Below are positions 23,066-34,045 of a stretch of DNA of 64,000 bases, piece after piece (the first letter of the stretch is position 1; the number at the start of each line of letters is the position of its first letter). The DNA is from Labia minor. Taxonomy: Eukaryota > Arthropoda > Insecta > Dermaptera > Spongiphoridae. The position numbers and the translations under genes are program-made. The DNA lies in NCBI GenBank assembly GCA_963082975.1, contig OY720346.1, forward strand, positions 74,020,767 through 74,084,766. The letters run 5' to 3'. The notes below the pieces were generated by a model, which made no database searches, was not told where the DNA came from, and saw only the letters and a program-made list of their open reading frames with translations.

Positions 23066-23486
23066 TAAATATAAAAATTGTAAGCTACACTTTATTTATT
23101 TTTTTTAATTTACAAAAATAATAATTAAAAATATATTTTTCCTTTTGAGAGAGATATGTATAATTTATATATATATATTTGTAAAGGGTGTATATTACAA
23201 TTAATTAATGGTATTAATGAGGAAGAAAAATTAAAATCAAAAATTAAATGAACACAATAAATTAGATTAAATATAGAGGATACATATAGATTATTTACAT
23301 AAAAGAAACAAGTCTAAAGATCCATAATCTAAGAACTTTAAATTTCAAAAATTTCAAAATTAAAATTAATTAACAAAAGCTTATGTCTTAAAAAACAAAA
23401 GTAAGTTAATCTACACAATGAAAATAAATGAATATATATATATATTAGTTTTGTATTTACAACAATTTCATTTTTTTTTTATTCAA
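23066..23486. other. AT-rich spacer
   Basis: Nothing recognised beyond A/T runs and a short TA repeat near 23168-23180. Confidence 0.5.
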
Positions 23487-23665
23487 TCATACTGCTTAAG
23501 GAAAGTTTGTTTGGAATTAAAAAAGGAATCCACTGGCAAAGTTTTATCGAAATCCATAGTACGTACATCGGTAATACTAAACAATTACCCTATATTTATA
23601 TTTGAATATTTTAATTTTTCAATACTGAAATCAGGTCTAAATCTATCTTTGTAAATAATAATAAT
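23487..23665 (+). repeat. Local direct duplication, copy 1 (family D right half plus flank)
   Basis: CATACTGCTTAAGGAAAGTT through CTAAACAATTACCC is the right terminal part of family D. About 75 bp of further sequence (to GTAAATAATAATAA) is also shared with 24692..24862, so the duplication extends beyond the element. Confidence 0.82.
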
Positions 23666-24490
23666 TAAAATCATGGTGAAGAAATTTAAAAAATTGATTA
23701 TAAATAAAAAAAATTGATTAATTAATTAAAATGATTTTGATCATTTTTTTTTAAATTTATTTCGATTCTATTTAATAAGAAGAGTTTTATTTGAGAAAAG
23801 AAAAAATTTATTAACATATTTAATTTGCTATTTATGTTATTTTTACTGTTTCTAAATGGCGATTCGATAATATAAATAAATATATTACTATAAATGGGAT
23901 AATTTTGGAGCCGGTTGGGAAAGAAAAAATTGTCCTTGGGAAATGTTTCATCGCAATCATCTATATTATAGAGCCGGTGACATTTCGATTTAATTTGTTT
24001 AAGGAAAAAAATAGATATGAATAATAATAACGAAACCAAAAAAAAAAACGAAATAATTAATTTTGATAATACTTTCCATCAGCATGGATTTTATTGTTTT
24101 TGTTTTTTTTTAATATTATAATACTATTTCTATGTTGATACGATCGCGTGAAATGAATATACAGTGTCGTTAAAATTCTATTACATGATTACAAAATGGG
24201 GTTAGATGATTATCAAAGATAAAAAGCAGTTTATTTTCAAAATACAAGACTAACATTAAATATTCGTTGCATTTTTAATTTATGATAACTTAATTATCCA
24301 AAGAGTCTATTTTAATTTTACATATTATATATCTATTAATTAAATTTCATGGATTGGTGGTTGCATTTGCATCTTTTGTAATAAAACAGATTTTAATATA
24401 ACATACAAAACGTTTATATTTTTTTAATAAAAGATAAAATAAAAAGAATCGATAAATGAATTAAAATTAGTTAAATATTTTAATTTTTCG
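23666..24490. other. AT-rich spacer
   Basis: Includes a short mixed stretch at 23850-24000. A minus frame at 23722-24039 is Asn/Ile/Phe-rich with no family motif. Confidence 0.45.
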
Positions 24491-24789
24491 GTAATTTTTC
24501 AGTCTAACCAAAATTGTTTAGTTTGCATATAATTATTCTATTTAGCTGCCTATAGCCAAACTGAACCTATAAAAACCGAAAATTAATGAATAAGTGAATA
24601 ATTAGTAGTTAATAAAAAAATATTGGTGCTCATTCATAACTATCTCTCAAACTTAAATAATTTTTATCTCGTAAACTAGAAGCGACCGCTACATACTGCT
24701 TAAGGAAAGTTGTTTGGAATTAAAAAAGGAATCCACTGGCAAAGTTTTATCGAAATCCATAGTACATTGGTTATACTAAACAATTACCC
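24491..24789. mobile_element. Family D foldback-like element, copy D2
   Basis: Left end GGTAATTTTTCAGTCTAACC and right end CTAAACAATTACC are inverted. The interior has CATATAATTATTCTATTTAG, then the AACCGAAAATTAATGAATAA block and CGTAAACTAGAAGCGACC. It lacks most of the left arm found in D3. Confidence 0.6.
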
Positions 24790-24862
24790 TATATTTCTAT
24801 TTGAATATTTTAATTTTTCAATACTGAAATCAGGTCTAAATCTGTCTTTGTAAATAATAATA
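24692..24862 (+). repeat. Local direct duplication, copy 2
   Basis: Nearly identical to 23487..23665, with a single-base indel in GTTTGTTTGG / GTTGTTTGG and a 5-bp difference after CCATAGTAC. It overlaps the right end of D2. Confidence 0.82.
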
Positions 24863-26081
24863 AATTAATAATAATAATTAAAATAATGATAATGATGTTT
24901 CAAAAAATTATTCATTCTTTATAATAAATTAATAATTAAAAGGAAAAAAATTGATTACTGCTTGTTATGCATACATTTGTCATTTAATATTTTTAAAAGC
25001 GATGAATAGTTTACTTAAGTTTATTTGTAGTATTAATATTTCTTTCCTGTTTTTTTTTTTTTGTCTCTTTTTAAATGTATATAGGAGAATAATATTAATA
25101 TTCCATGATTATCTATCTATCTTAGGAATAAATATTGATTTAAGTGAAAATTCACTTTACATTGGAACTATTTATCAAATATAATAACAGCAAAATAGAG
25201 AGGAAATCCATGGTTGGTGGGAGGAGAGTGGGGAAAGAATAAAGTATTTCGAAGAAAAAACTTTGAAAGCGTTTCAAATTGATTTTATTAGAATTAAAAA
25301 AAAAATGTTATACGTATATCTCGTTCTAAATGACCAACAGTAAATAAATTTTCAATTCCAGACAGTTGCCTGTTTTTACGAGCAAATTCGTTTAAAAAGA
25401 CAACAAATGGAAAGTTTTGTCCAAGTCTTGCGTTTCTTATTTTTTTTTTTTTTAATTTTATTTTTATTATGTGAATTTTATCGCCTCAACATGAGACAAA
25501 ATAATAGTATATGGTGATTTTATAAAACAAAAACAAAAAAAAAAAAAAAAAGTAAAATAAAAACAAAATTATAACTAAAAATAACTACTTATTTTCATCA
25601 TTTCCGGATAAATACAAATTTTTTTAATAATAATTTTAGAAGCGATTTGATGGTGGAACGTCATCTTTTCGATGTCAGTCACTTGACAGCTGAGCCTGAA
25701 ATAAATGATGTTGGGGGAGGAGGATTGAGTCGCCACACGTCTCTGCTCTCTCTCTAACACAGACACTAGCACACACACCATACACAATTATATAAGAAGA
25801 AATTAATAAAAATGACAAGAAATGATCATGCTGTATTAATTTTCGATAATTTTAGATTTGTATGAATTGATGAAATAAATAATATAATAAAATTAAAAAA
25901 AAAAAAATTACAATTATTAATTAAAAAAGTTTTAATTTAAAACAAACAAATAATAGTCAAAGCTCCAAGCATGTCCTCCTCCCTTCTCAACGAATCTAAA
26001 GAATTTAAATGGAAATTTGGAGTTTAAAAACATTGCATCTCATCTTATTAAAAAAAATCTCATTTTATATTTAAAAAAAAT
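24863..26081. other. Spacer with two small mixed islands
   Basis: 25190-25480 and 25590-25790 are of more complex composition. The second contains CTCTGCTCTCTCTCTAACAC and CACACACACC. No coding sequence supported. Confidence 0.4.
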
Positions 26082-26608
26082 CTGGAGTGTCACCACTCGA
26101 CTATCTTGCATATTTGAATTGGATTAATTAACATTATATTTAAATTAAATTTAATTAATTAAATTATAAATTAAAATTAATAAATAATATTTATTAAACC
26201 AGCGCGTGTTGGCTCTTTATTGATGACACCACCTCACGTGCTGGCGCGTGATTGGCAGTTGACGAGTTTAAAAATTTAAAAAATTAATTACGGTACTTTC
26301 AGAGGTTCAATCAAGCTGAAATTCTATATATAGCAGTTTTATAGAAGTTTTAATCATGTGAAAAACATATATCTTTATTTTTACGGTCAGTTTAGAGGAA
26401 AAAAAATGAAAACGTGGTAGGTAATGACCCACTTCCCACTAAGCTACATTTCTCAAAAGTTGATAGAAAACTACGAATTTTGAATAATGCCCGTATACCA
26501 AAACACACACACATACATTTTTCTCAACCTTAGTGAAAATGACTTATGGGCCTTTAAAACATAAAAACATCTAAATCTCGGCATCGAAAATTTTCTGACG
26601 AGATAGTA
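26082..26608 (-). mobile_element. Family A HINE-like element, copy A5
   Basis: The + strand begins CTGGAGTGTCACCACTCGAC and ends TTTTCTGACGAGATAGTA. Preceded by eight As. Internal deletions around the TG-rich stretch make it about 75 bp shorter than A1. Confidence 0.8.
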
Positions 26609-27289
26609 AAAAAAAAATGAAATTGATATAACTTAGAAAAAAAAAAGAATTTTACTTGAATTTGCATCTTATTCACTAAATTTCTAGTTAAAAAAAAATA
26701 GTAAAAATTGATGAAAGATTTTAAAAGATTAATGAAAAATGGTCGATGAATAAATCTCCGTATTGATTGATTCTTAACTAATAAAATAACAATTTCGATC
26801 TTGATTTATAGAAAAAAAAAGGTTTTTCAGTAAAACAGTAAAACTATTATAATCTCTAAGAAAGTAAAAGAATAAAAGTATTTTATATATACAATCAAAG
26901 AGATTAATTATATAATCGTTTGCCAAGTTGAATTTAGCATTTTTTTTTAAAAGTGTTTATAAAATCCATACTACCTACCAAAGTATAATATTATTTATTC
27001 GCTTTTTTATAAACATTGAAGAATTTAATGTGTTTTATGTATAAATAAAATAGATAGAATTAATTATAAATATATATATTTAAACAGGAAAATAAATCAA
27101 GAAAAATAATTATAAGAAATGTTATCAAATGAAACAAATCTAATAGGTAAAAAAACGTGTTAAACAAAAATATTAAATATATATTGAAAAAAAAATTGTC
27201 TTAAATAAATAATATATTTATAAGGTAAAAAAAATAGAAATCTTATCTTGAAAAATATAAATGATTCTTGAAATGACATTTTGATAATA
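26609..27289. other. AT-rich spacer
   Basis: No feature recognised. Confidence 0.5.
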
Positions 27290-27960
27290 AATCAAAGGTA
27301 GAGGAGGAAGAAGACGATGCTCAATTTAGAGTCAAGCTGAGCAGAAAAGAAAGAAACGTTGAAAACACGACGAAGGATGGGAAAAAAACTTTTGGTTTGA
27401 AATTAAAAATAGGGCCACGTATTTATTTGCGGACCGAGATGCTGTCAAATTAACCACGATTAATTAATCCATTGAAAATGGCTTAAAGATTGTTAAATTT
27501 AGCTGGACGGATTGAAAATGGCGGATGGAGAGGGAGCAGAGGGTGAAAAATCAACTTTGATCAAAGTCAACACTGAATTAATTTCGTCTCTAATTTGTTA
27601 TGTGCGTTTAAATTAACGAAATCATTTTTTTCCAAAGGGTGCATTGATCTTGATGGAGGCTCTTAGGCATATTCAAATCAATTAAAAAGAAAAAAAAATA
27701 GTAAAGAGATAAAAAAAAAGTGAATGAAGGGAGGAAATAGATAGTATATAAAGAGCACACACAGTGGAGAATGATTTATGACCAATAGGACAATACAATA
27801 GGGTGACATCGAATGGAAACCTGTTGCATAGTGAAGGAGAAATAGAAACAACCCCTTCCTCGTCTCTTGGCAGAGGACAAATTGTCTTCTAGGATTTGAT
27901 CACGGATTTTCAATCAGTTAGAAAAAACAGGGTTGAGGAGGGAGAGAGGGAGAGGAAATT
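27290..27960. other. Single-copy island 8
   Basis: Long complex stretch. It has ACCACGATTAATTAATCC (homeodomain-type core), two near-repeats of GATTGAAAATGGC / CATTGAAAATGGC, GGGTGACATCGAATGGAAAC and purine-rich ends. No convincing frame. One of the better candidates for an intronic regulatory region. Confidence 0.4.
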
Positions 27961-28141
27961 TTTTTAGAACATATATATTTATATAGATAAAACTTATTTA
28001 AATGTTAATGAGATGATTTAAATAAATAACTAAATAAATGTTAATTTATAATGTTAATAAAGAATAAATAATAGTTTTTCATAAAAAAAAATAAAATAAA
28101 TAAATTTACAATACTATGACTTATATAAATAGAAAAACTAA

Positions 28142-28381
28142 AAAAAAAATGTTTTTAAAAATACGCTTTTATTTAAATGCCACTAAAAAGGAGAAAATAA
28201 TTTCTCCACACACACACTACGATTTCCTTACAATTAATCAAATCTAAAAAATAAAAATGTGGGTGCCAAACATGCAAGGAAAGGAAAAGAATACGAAGGA
28301 CATTTCATTGTATATGGACAAACCTTTCGGTTTTTTTTCCTTTTCAACTATACTTGATAACTATGTCTATTTGAAGAAAAA
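28142..28381 (-). repeat. Inverted long-range repeat R, copy 2
   Basis: Reverse complement of 7769..8003. Landmarks on the + strand are ATACGCTTTTATTTAAATGC, CGATTTCCTTACAATTAATC, AAGAATACGAAGGACATTTC and GATAACTATGTCTATTTGAA. Confidence 0.85.
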
Positions 28382-28541
28382 AAAAAAGGAGGTATATATA
28401 TTTTGAATGATTCAAATTAAGATGAATTTAACGAGTGTTGTGGTTCGCTAGTCACAAATAATAGGATTTAAATGGCAAAAATTTCCAATACCAAGAAGAT
28501 TTAAACCATAAATATAGAAATGATAATTAATAATCTAGAAC

Positions 28542-28683
28542 AAAGGTGTCAAACTCGCGGCCCGCGGGCCGCATACGGCCCAAGACAACTATCGACTTTT
28601 TTTAAAAAAAATTTTCAATTTGTCTCTAAAAAGTTAAACCTTGTTTGTTTGGCCCAAGTGTACCTATGAGTTTGACACCCCTG
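28542..28683. mobile_element. Short hAT MITE (CAAAGGTGTCAAAC family)
   Basis: Begins CAAAGGTGTCAAACTCGCGG and ends GAGTTTGACACCCCTG. Flanks ATCTAGAA and ATTTAGAA (7/8). Contains the palindrome GCGGCCCGCGGGCCGC near the left end. At 142 bp it is the smallest hAT element here. Confidence 0.9.
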
Positions 28684-28691
28684 ATTTAGAA

Positions 28692-29344
28692 GGTAGAGTA
28701 GAGATACAATGAAAAAAATACATTTAATTTGTTTCAATAAAAGGACTGTATTCAAAGTGGGTGGTCATTTAAGACAACAGTCCACAAAATGCAATGATAG
28801 TTCATATAATATTAATATCTGGTATTATACTCTCAAGTTGTTATTTCCAAACCTCCCCCTCCTCTCGTTTAGTGAATTGAGGAAAAGTGTCTTGTCTACC
28901 AGTTAACCAGGAGATAGATATATTATTTTTAAAAACAAAAATTATTTTTTAATTCTAAATTATTATACTAGTAATTTAAAAAAAAAATTACAGAAAAATT
29001 CAAAGAGCAGCTGTTGGACTAGTCAAATTAGACCAAATATACTAACAAAAGCTATGATATACTATACAAATTACATATATTTTAAACCAAGATTTAATTG
29101 ATGATACATTATTTATTAAATTTTCTGTCATAATAACCAACTCTTTTTCTGCATCATTTAACAATCTATCTCGTACTCTGTGCCCTCAGGGGAACTGAAA
29201 TCGCTGAAATAAATTACATAATTATGCGAAAAGAAAAAAAAATCAATGCAAAATACTCAAACAAATACCGTGATATAATAAAAATGACAGGAACAATAGA
29301 ATTATTTCTATCCAAATAATCCTAATTTGATTATATTTTTTAGT
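28692..29344. other. AT-rich spacer
   Basis: A 65-codon + frame at 28709-28906 and a ~40-codon minus frame near 29110-29190 (RVRDRLLNDAEKELVIM) show no recognised family and lack convincing splice sites. Confidence 0.4.
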
Positions 29345-29700
29345 ACCTGGTTCACGGAGCCGCGGTTCGGTACTTTAAAAAAATTATTCCTTATGAACTA
29401 TTAATTTTTAAGATTAAGATTATTATTTAATTTAAAATAAATAAACGACAAAATATATGAAACAATTTCAAATAATTTAAAAGAACATAAATTAAAAAAA
29501 GAACAGTTATAAAAGATACAGCCCTTAAATAAACCTATTAATGCACCAAAAGACAGAAAAGTATGGCCTGTGGATATAACATAATATATATTTCGTAATT
29601 TGATTACAATATATTATTAAAATAAATATTTTTATTTTTTTGATTTCTTTATAAATATTATCTATGGTGTGAATTTCAAAAAAATCCTACAAACGGTTTA
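29345..29700 (+). repeat. Family F dispersed repeat, copy F3
   Basis: Starts CCTGGTTCACGGAGCCGCGG and contains AAATAAACGACAAAATATAT, GATACAGCCCTTAAATAAAC and AAAAGTATGGCCTGTGGATA. Its GC-rich end is the inverse of the right end of F4 (GACTAGGTGAACCAGG). Confidence 0.75.
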
Positions 29701-29724
29701 ATATTTAAATAAATACAAATAGGG

Positions 29725-30077
29725 TAAAGTATAGTCGTTGGCCCCGAGGCAGTCATTGGCCCCCTATCACTAAAACATAAATAATAAGAGATTTTTATTT
29801 TTAAAATTGCGTTATGTAATCGTTTGTTGTATGGATGTATAATCACTATAGAATACCTAGGCCAATAACTATAACAGGGGACCATTAACTGTATTTTTTA
29901 GGATTTTTGCGTGCTTATTGAAAATGTCATGAGAAAATGATTTTTTTTAATTCATCAAAATGCTTATAGTATCTATGTTCTGCAAACTTAATTTGACACA
30001 TTTTGTTCCACAATTTGCCCAGATATGGATTAAAAACTGCTAGGAATTGCTTAAGGGGGCCAACGATTGTATGCTTT
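29725..30077. mobile_element. Candidate TIR element with GTTGGCCCC ends, superfamily unknown
   Basis: Left end TAAAGTATAGTCGTTGGCCC and right end GGGGGCCAACGATTGTATGC with CTTTA are inverted repeats of about 22 bp with a few mismatches. Extra GGCCCC and AGGGGACCATTAACTG motifs lie inside. No clear target duplication beyond a possible TA; the right flank is a (TA)n run. No transposase recognised. Confidence 0.55.
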
Positions 30078-30129
30078 ATATATATATATTGAATTGAATT
30101 TCTACATATGTTTTTATTGGGTTCATTGA

Positions 30130-30494
30130 AAGTTTGTTGGAGAGTGTCGTCTATTGAATTTGGTGACAACAACAAAAAATCCCCTTGGCTATGGGATTTG
30201 TCTCTATTGGCCATCAACAAGGAAGGGTCAAATGGAACAATGGTCTCCGATAAGGGCTGACACCAAGGGTGGCATCACGTACACAAAAGCCTCTGAGGAG
30301 GAATCATTTAATTTATACAACAGATCAACAGAGGAATGAAAGAAAACACAGAAAGGAACAATATTGAACAAGCTATTTGGTATTTATTTGGTAGTGGAAT
30401 TCAGTAAATTGATACGCACAGCGATTCCCGTTCAAAGAATTGCATGTAATATATCCATGTAAAAAAATAAGCAATGTTATCCCAACCAAAGTCA

Positions 30495-30532
<38 letters not shown>

Positions 30533-31020
30533 TATTTCTGTTTTAATAGATTTTTTTTACTTGTTGTTGAAATGTTTAGGAACATATAAAAATAATTTCT
30601 CAAAGTATTTATTATCTGAACGGTTGACTGCAATGATTGATTGACGGTGCGATGGCGAGGATTGGGGTGTGGAGTGGGACACAAAATAAGAATTTAGAAA
30701 TGGCATGTTAATGATATTAATCACATCTATCACGGCAGTTAACTGCGTTGTCATTTGCGCTTTGTATACGTCACATTGCTGTCTGCTTGGTTGGAAATAG
30801 ACAACCCTCCACTGGCAATAGGAAAAAATGACACCAACACCATCGGGGAAACCACCTCGGAACATCGATTGCCAACGAATTTCAATGCTGTCACCCAAAT
30901 TCTCTTATGTCAAATGAAAGTGGGGGTGCACCTCCCACCTCCAACCCTACTCGCCCCCCTCTCTTTTTCTCCGAGGTCGTTTCTAGAAATAAATCGTGAG
31001 GACAAAAGAAAAAGAAGTGA
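30130..31020. other. Single-copy island 9 (with internal (TA)n)
   Basis: Mixed-composition DNA at 30130-30350 and 30640-31010, split by a (TA)n tract at 30500-30530. Several 60-113 codon frames overlap on both strands with no family motif. Contains CACCTCCCACCTCCAACCC. Confidence 0.4.
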
Positions 31021-31529
31021 CACCAATTTATTATATATAAACTAAAATTTTTTTTATTGATTCTGTTAAGCAAAGAATAATGAAAATCATAGGATATGTA
31101 AATTATATAAATATTCAATAAAATAAATAAGTAACATTAACGTTTCACAGGAAAATTAAAGAATTTGTAAATATTTAAGATAAGCCACCTCCCTCTAATT
31201 TAATAGAAATAACTTTTTACTACAACATTCCTTTCAGACGCGAGTTGTTTCATTTTAAATATAAAATAAATTAATATTACTTATATATTATTAATTAATC
31301 AAGAAAAACAAGCAAACTAAGAAAAAATAAAATTAAAAACTAATTAAATGACCATATTTATAAAAAAAAATTTATTAATAATAATTGATAAATTAATTAT
31401 CAAAAAATCAAATTAAAAATTAATTAAATTAATGGTTCTCAACCTTTTTGGACCAAACGCCCACTTCTTAAGGCCGGCTTCATAAGCGGAAATGCCTGTT
31501 CGCAAAATCATCTAATTTTTTTTTTTTTT

Positions 31530-32035
31530 TACCGACCGACGATAGTAAGGGAGGTATTGTTTTCACACCAAATTTCACATGTGGAGATTTTTACATATCT
31601 CCACGAATCATGCATTTTCTTAACAGAAAAAAGTATTTTTAGCATGATGTCTGTCCGTCCGTCTGTCTTGGTGCAAATCCGGAAACCGGAAGTGGTAGTA
31701 TTAGCGATCGACGATAAGAAGGGAAGGGTTATTTTCGCACCAAATTTCACATAAGGAGATTTTTTTACATATCACCACGAATGTATTGGTTTTATCCTCG
31801 GGAAAAATCATCTTCATTATGTTTTTCTTAATTTAAAATTATATGACGTCACCCAGCCCTTCATGACGTCACAGCCTCGGGTAACGTCGGCTACTTCAGC
31901 TATATATTATAAATAAAATAAAATTAAAAATATTTATGTTATATCCATATCTGTTTTTACATTAATAGATATATTAAAATTATTTGAAATTGTTTCTGTA
32001 GCTGGAAATTAATTTATTTCAAACCGTCGGTCGGT
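31530..32035 (+). repeat. Family B-like fragment (B6) joined to family F-like sequence
   Basis: Starts ACCGACCGACGATAGTAAGG with the TTTTCACACCAAATTTCACA and CCACGAATCATGCATTTTCT blocks. A second ATCGACGATAAGAAGGGAAG repeat of the same end lies at about 31706. F-like sequence follows (TATTGGTTTTATCCTCGGGA), then CCGTCGGTCGGTTAGAG. The 3' hairpin of family B is missing. Confidence 0.65.
31844..31871. promoter_or_regulatory. Pair of TGACGTCA (CRE-type) palindromes
   Basis: Perfect TGACGTCA at 31844-31851 and 31864-31871, 20 bp apart start to start. A third copy occurs at 46217-46224 in a related repeat. The 8-mer is the classical CREB/ATF site; function here is not shown. Confidence 0.5.
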
Positions 32036-32140
32036 TAGAGTTGAAAATTTCGCCCCTCAAAAATACTATCGCCCCCCATAATCGTATCGCCCCCTTTAAG
32101 ATGTTGATCGCCCCCCAGGTTGAGAATCACTAAATTAAAT

Positions 32141-32779
32141 AATTATTATAATAATTAATTATTATAACTTTAAGTAATTTAAGCAAAACAAACAAACAAA
32201 CAAAAATAAAAAATAAAAAACAATTTAAAAATTAGAAATTAAAAATTAATTAAACGTTGAAATTTATAAAAAAAAAAGATTAATAATTAATTATGACTTT
32301 AAATAATTAGTCATTAAAAAAAATTATTTAATTTAATTGGAATTGTAAATAAATCAATTCAAATATTATTATTATAATAATTGATATTTTTATGGTTATA
32401 TTTAACAAATCATTCATTCATTCAGGTAAGAAAAACAAAATGGTTTTTCTTCTGTTCTGCATGTTATCACATAAATCGCAAAAAAAAAAAAAAAAATAAA
32501 CAGTTAAAACTATAAAAATCAAGTACAAAATACAATAATCCTACACACAGTTGTATATATAGAATATAAATTCCTAGTTCTCTGCATATAAAATTATTCT
32601 AAAGTGAGATTTATTATGTAGTGATTTGAATATTTAAGGAGTATATATAAACAAATCTATAAATCATCTAATTTTTTAATTAAATAAATTGCAGAGGACG
32701 ATAAATTAAAAATAATAAAGATTATAATTATAGAAATCGTAATAAAATATTAAAATAAATATAAATTAAATGTAATAAT
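32141..32779. other. AT-rich spacer
   Basis: Includes AAACAAACAAACAAAC near 32187 and a poly-A run near 32480. No gene. Confidence 0.5.
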
Positions 32780-33230
32780 AACTAATAACACTAATAATAA
32801 TCAAGTTTATACTTTATTCTACCAAATGAAATGAAAATTTCAAAATTTTATAAATTTATATTAAATAATAATTAATAGTAATAATAATAATGTTTATGTC
32901 TTTATTCTACCAGATGAAATGAAAATTTCAAAATTTTATAAATTTATATTAAATAATAATTAATAGTAATAATAATAATGTTTATGTCTTTATTCTACCA
33001 GATGAAATGAAAATTTCAAAATTTTATAAATTTATATTAAATAATAATTAATAGTAATAATAATAATGTTTATGTTTTTTATACTACCAAATGAAATGAA
33101 AATTTCAAAATTTTATAAATCTATATTAAATAATAATTAATAGTAATAATAATAATGTTTATGTTTTTTATACTACCAAATGAAATGAAAATTTCAAAAT
33201 TTTATAAATTTATATTAAATAATTACAATA
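32780..33230 (+). repeat. Minisatellite, 88-89 bp unit, about five copies
   Basis: The landmark ACCARATGAAATGAAAATTT recurs at 32821, 32909, 32997, 33086 and 33175. Each unit ends ATTAATAGTAATAATAATAA and GTTTATG. Units are nearly identical in adjacent pairs (two with ATGTCTTTATTCTACCAG, two with ATGTTTTTTATACTACCAA). Confidence 0.95.
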
Positions 33231-33627
33231 TAAATAAATGAAATTAAACAATATTCATTAAGATTTGTTTTCTCCACGTAGGATATTTATTCTATTTTTA
33301 TTTATTTATTCAAATATTTTTTTTTTATTTTTATTTTTTTATCAAAATGTCTCTAAATTACATGTTTCAGGTTTTTTTTAAAGTAAATTTCAATTAAATA
33401 TATACAAATATCTAGGTTCCTAATAAAATCATAAGGAAAAAAAGTAGGAACAACTTTTCTAAATAGCAATTATTTCAAATTGATATTTGGATTAATGACT
33501 GACAAAAATATCTACAATTATTTTAATAATAGATTGAATTAATATGCTAATCGCAGTCCGTTTTTCTCACGGAGGACATTTCTCTTCCCTCTCGTCGCCA
33601 CCTCCCCCATCTTTTAGATTACCAAAT
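33231..33627. other. AT-rich spacer with short mixed stretch
   Basis: 33555-33620 (CGCAGTCCGTTTTTCTCACG, CGCCACCTCCCCC) is more complex. Otherwise A/T. Confidence 0.45.
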
Positions 33628-33629
33628 TA

Positions 33630-34043
33630 CGAGGGTGGGGTGAAAAGTATCCGGCCTGACCAAGTAAAACGATGTTTTAAATATTTTTTTTATTTTTAAC
33701 ATAATCTCCATCAACATGTGTTCTAATTAATTTAATTAATTAATTTAATTTAAGTCTCATCAACAGTTATGAATCAACGCAAAAATTCGTTTGGGTTACG
33801 CCTACAGTGCCAAATTGTCCGTAGAAATGGTTTTTCAAAGCAGTTTTTGATGTAACGTTAGCAAACGCGACACCCACGTTGCACACAGCTTTCCATGTTC
33901 AAATGGTTGTGCAAAATATTTCGCACATGTTCAGCTACCATCGTACAGGTCTCGGCTTTCTTGGATGGAAAATAAAGCAAAAAAAAAAAATTTAAAATCA
34001 TCGTTTTACTTGGTCAGGCCGGCAACTTTTCACCCCACCCTCG
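33630..34043 (-). mobile_element. Internally deleted mariner element, copy 2
   Basis: The same CGAGGGTGGGGTGAAAAGT termini and TA flanks (33628-33629, 34044-34045), opposite orientation to copy 1. The transposase remnant on the minus strand includes AAATATTTTGCACAACCATT and TTTTTGCGTTGATTCATAAC (first catalytic Asp region). It lacks about 30 bp present in copy 1, including the GAGAAATGTATTAG stretch. Both copies share the same internal deletion. Confidence 0.92.
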
Positions 34044-34045
34044 TA

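Larger units (their letters stand above)
31430..32132. mobile_element. Composite hAT-type element with AATTAAAT duplication
   Basis: Begins TAATGGTTCTCAACCTTTTT and ends CCCAGGTTGAGAATCACTA, with perfect 8-bp flanks AATTAAAT (31422-31429 and 32133-32140). Both subterminal parts are rich in GCCCCCC / GGCGTTTGG-type sequence. The interior at 31530..32035 consists of family B- and F-like sequence, so the element is a host for other repeats. Part of the flank is AT-rich, so the duplication is weaker evidence here than elsewhere. Confidence 0.78.

Noticed and set aside
29150-29165. TTTTTCTGCATCATTTAA considered as the missing upstream ARID exon end (MQK)
   Set aside because: Reads MQKKS without the expected FLDDLF upstream; not ARID.
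29110-29200. Minus-strand stretch reading RVRDRLLNDAEKELVIMTEN, protein-like composition
   Set aside because: Only ~40 codons, an upstream stop in the same frame, weak potential donor (GTATCA). Not enough for an exon call.
32780-33230. Tandem array as a CRISPR array
   Set aside because: Units are contiguous 88-89 bp copies without unique spacers, in eukaryotic AT-rich DNA.
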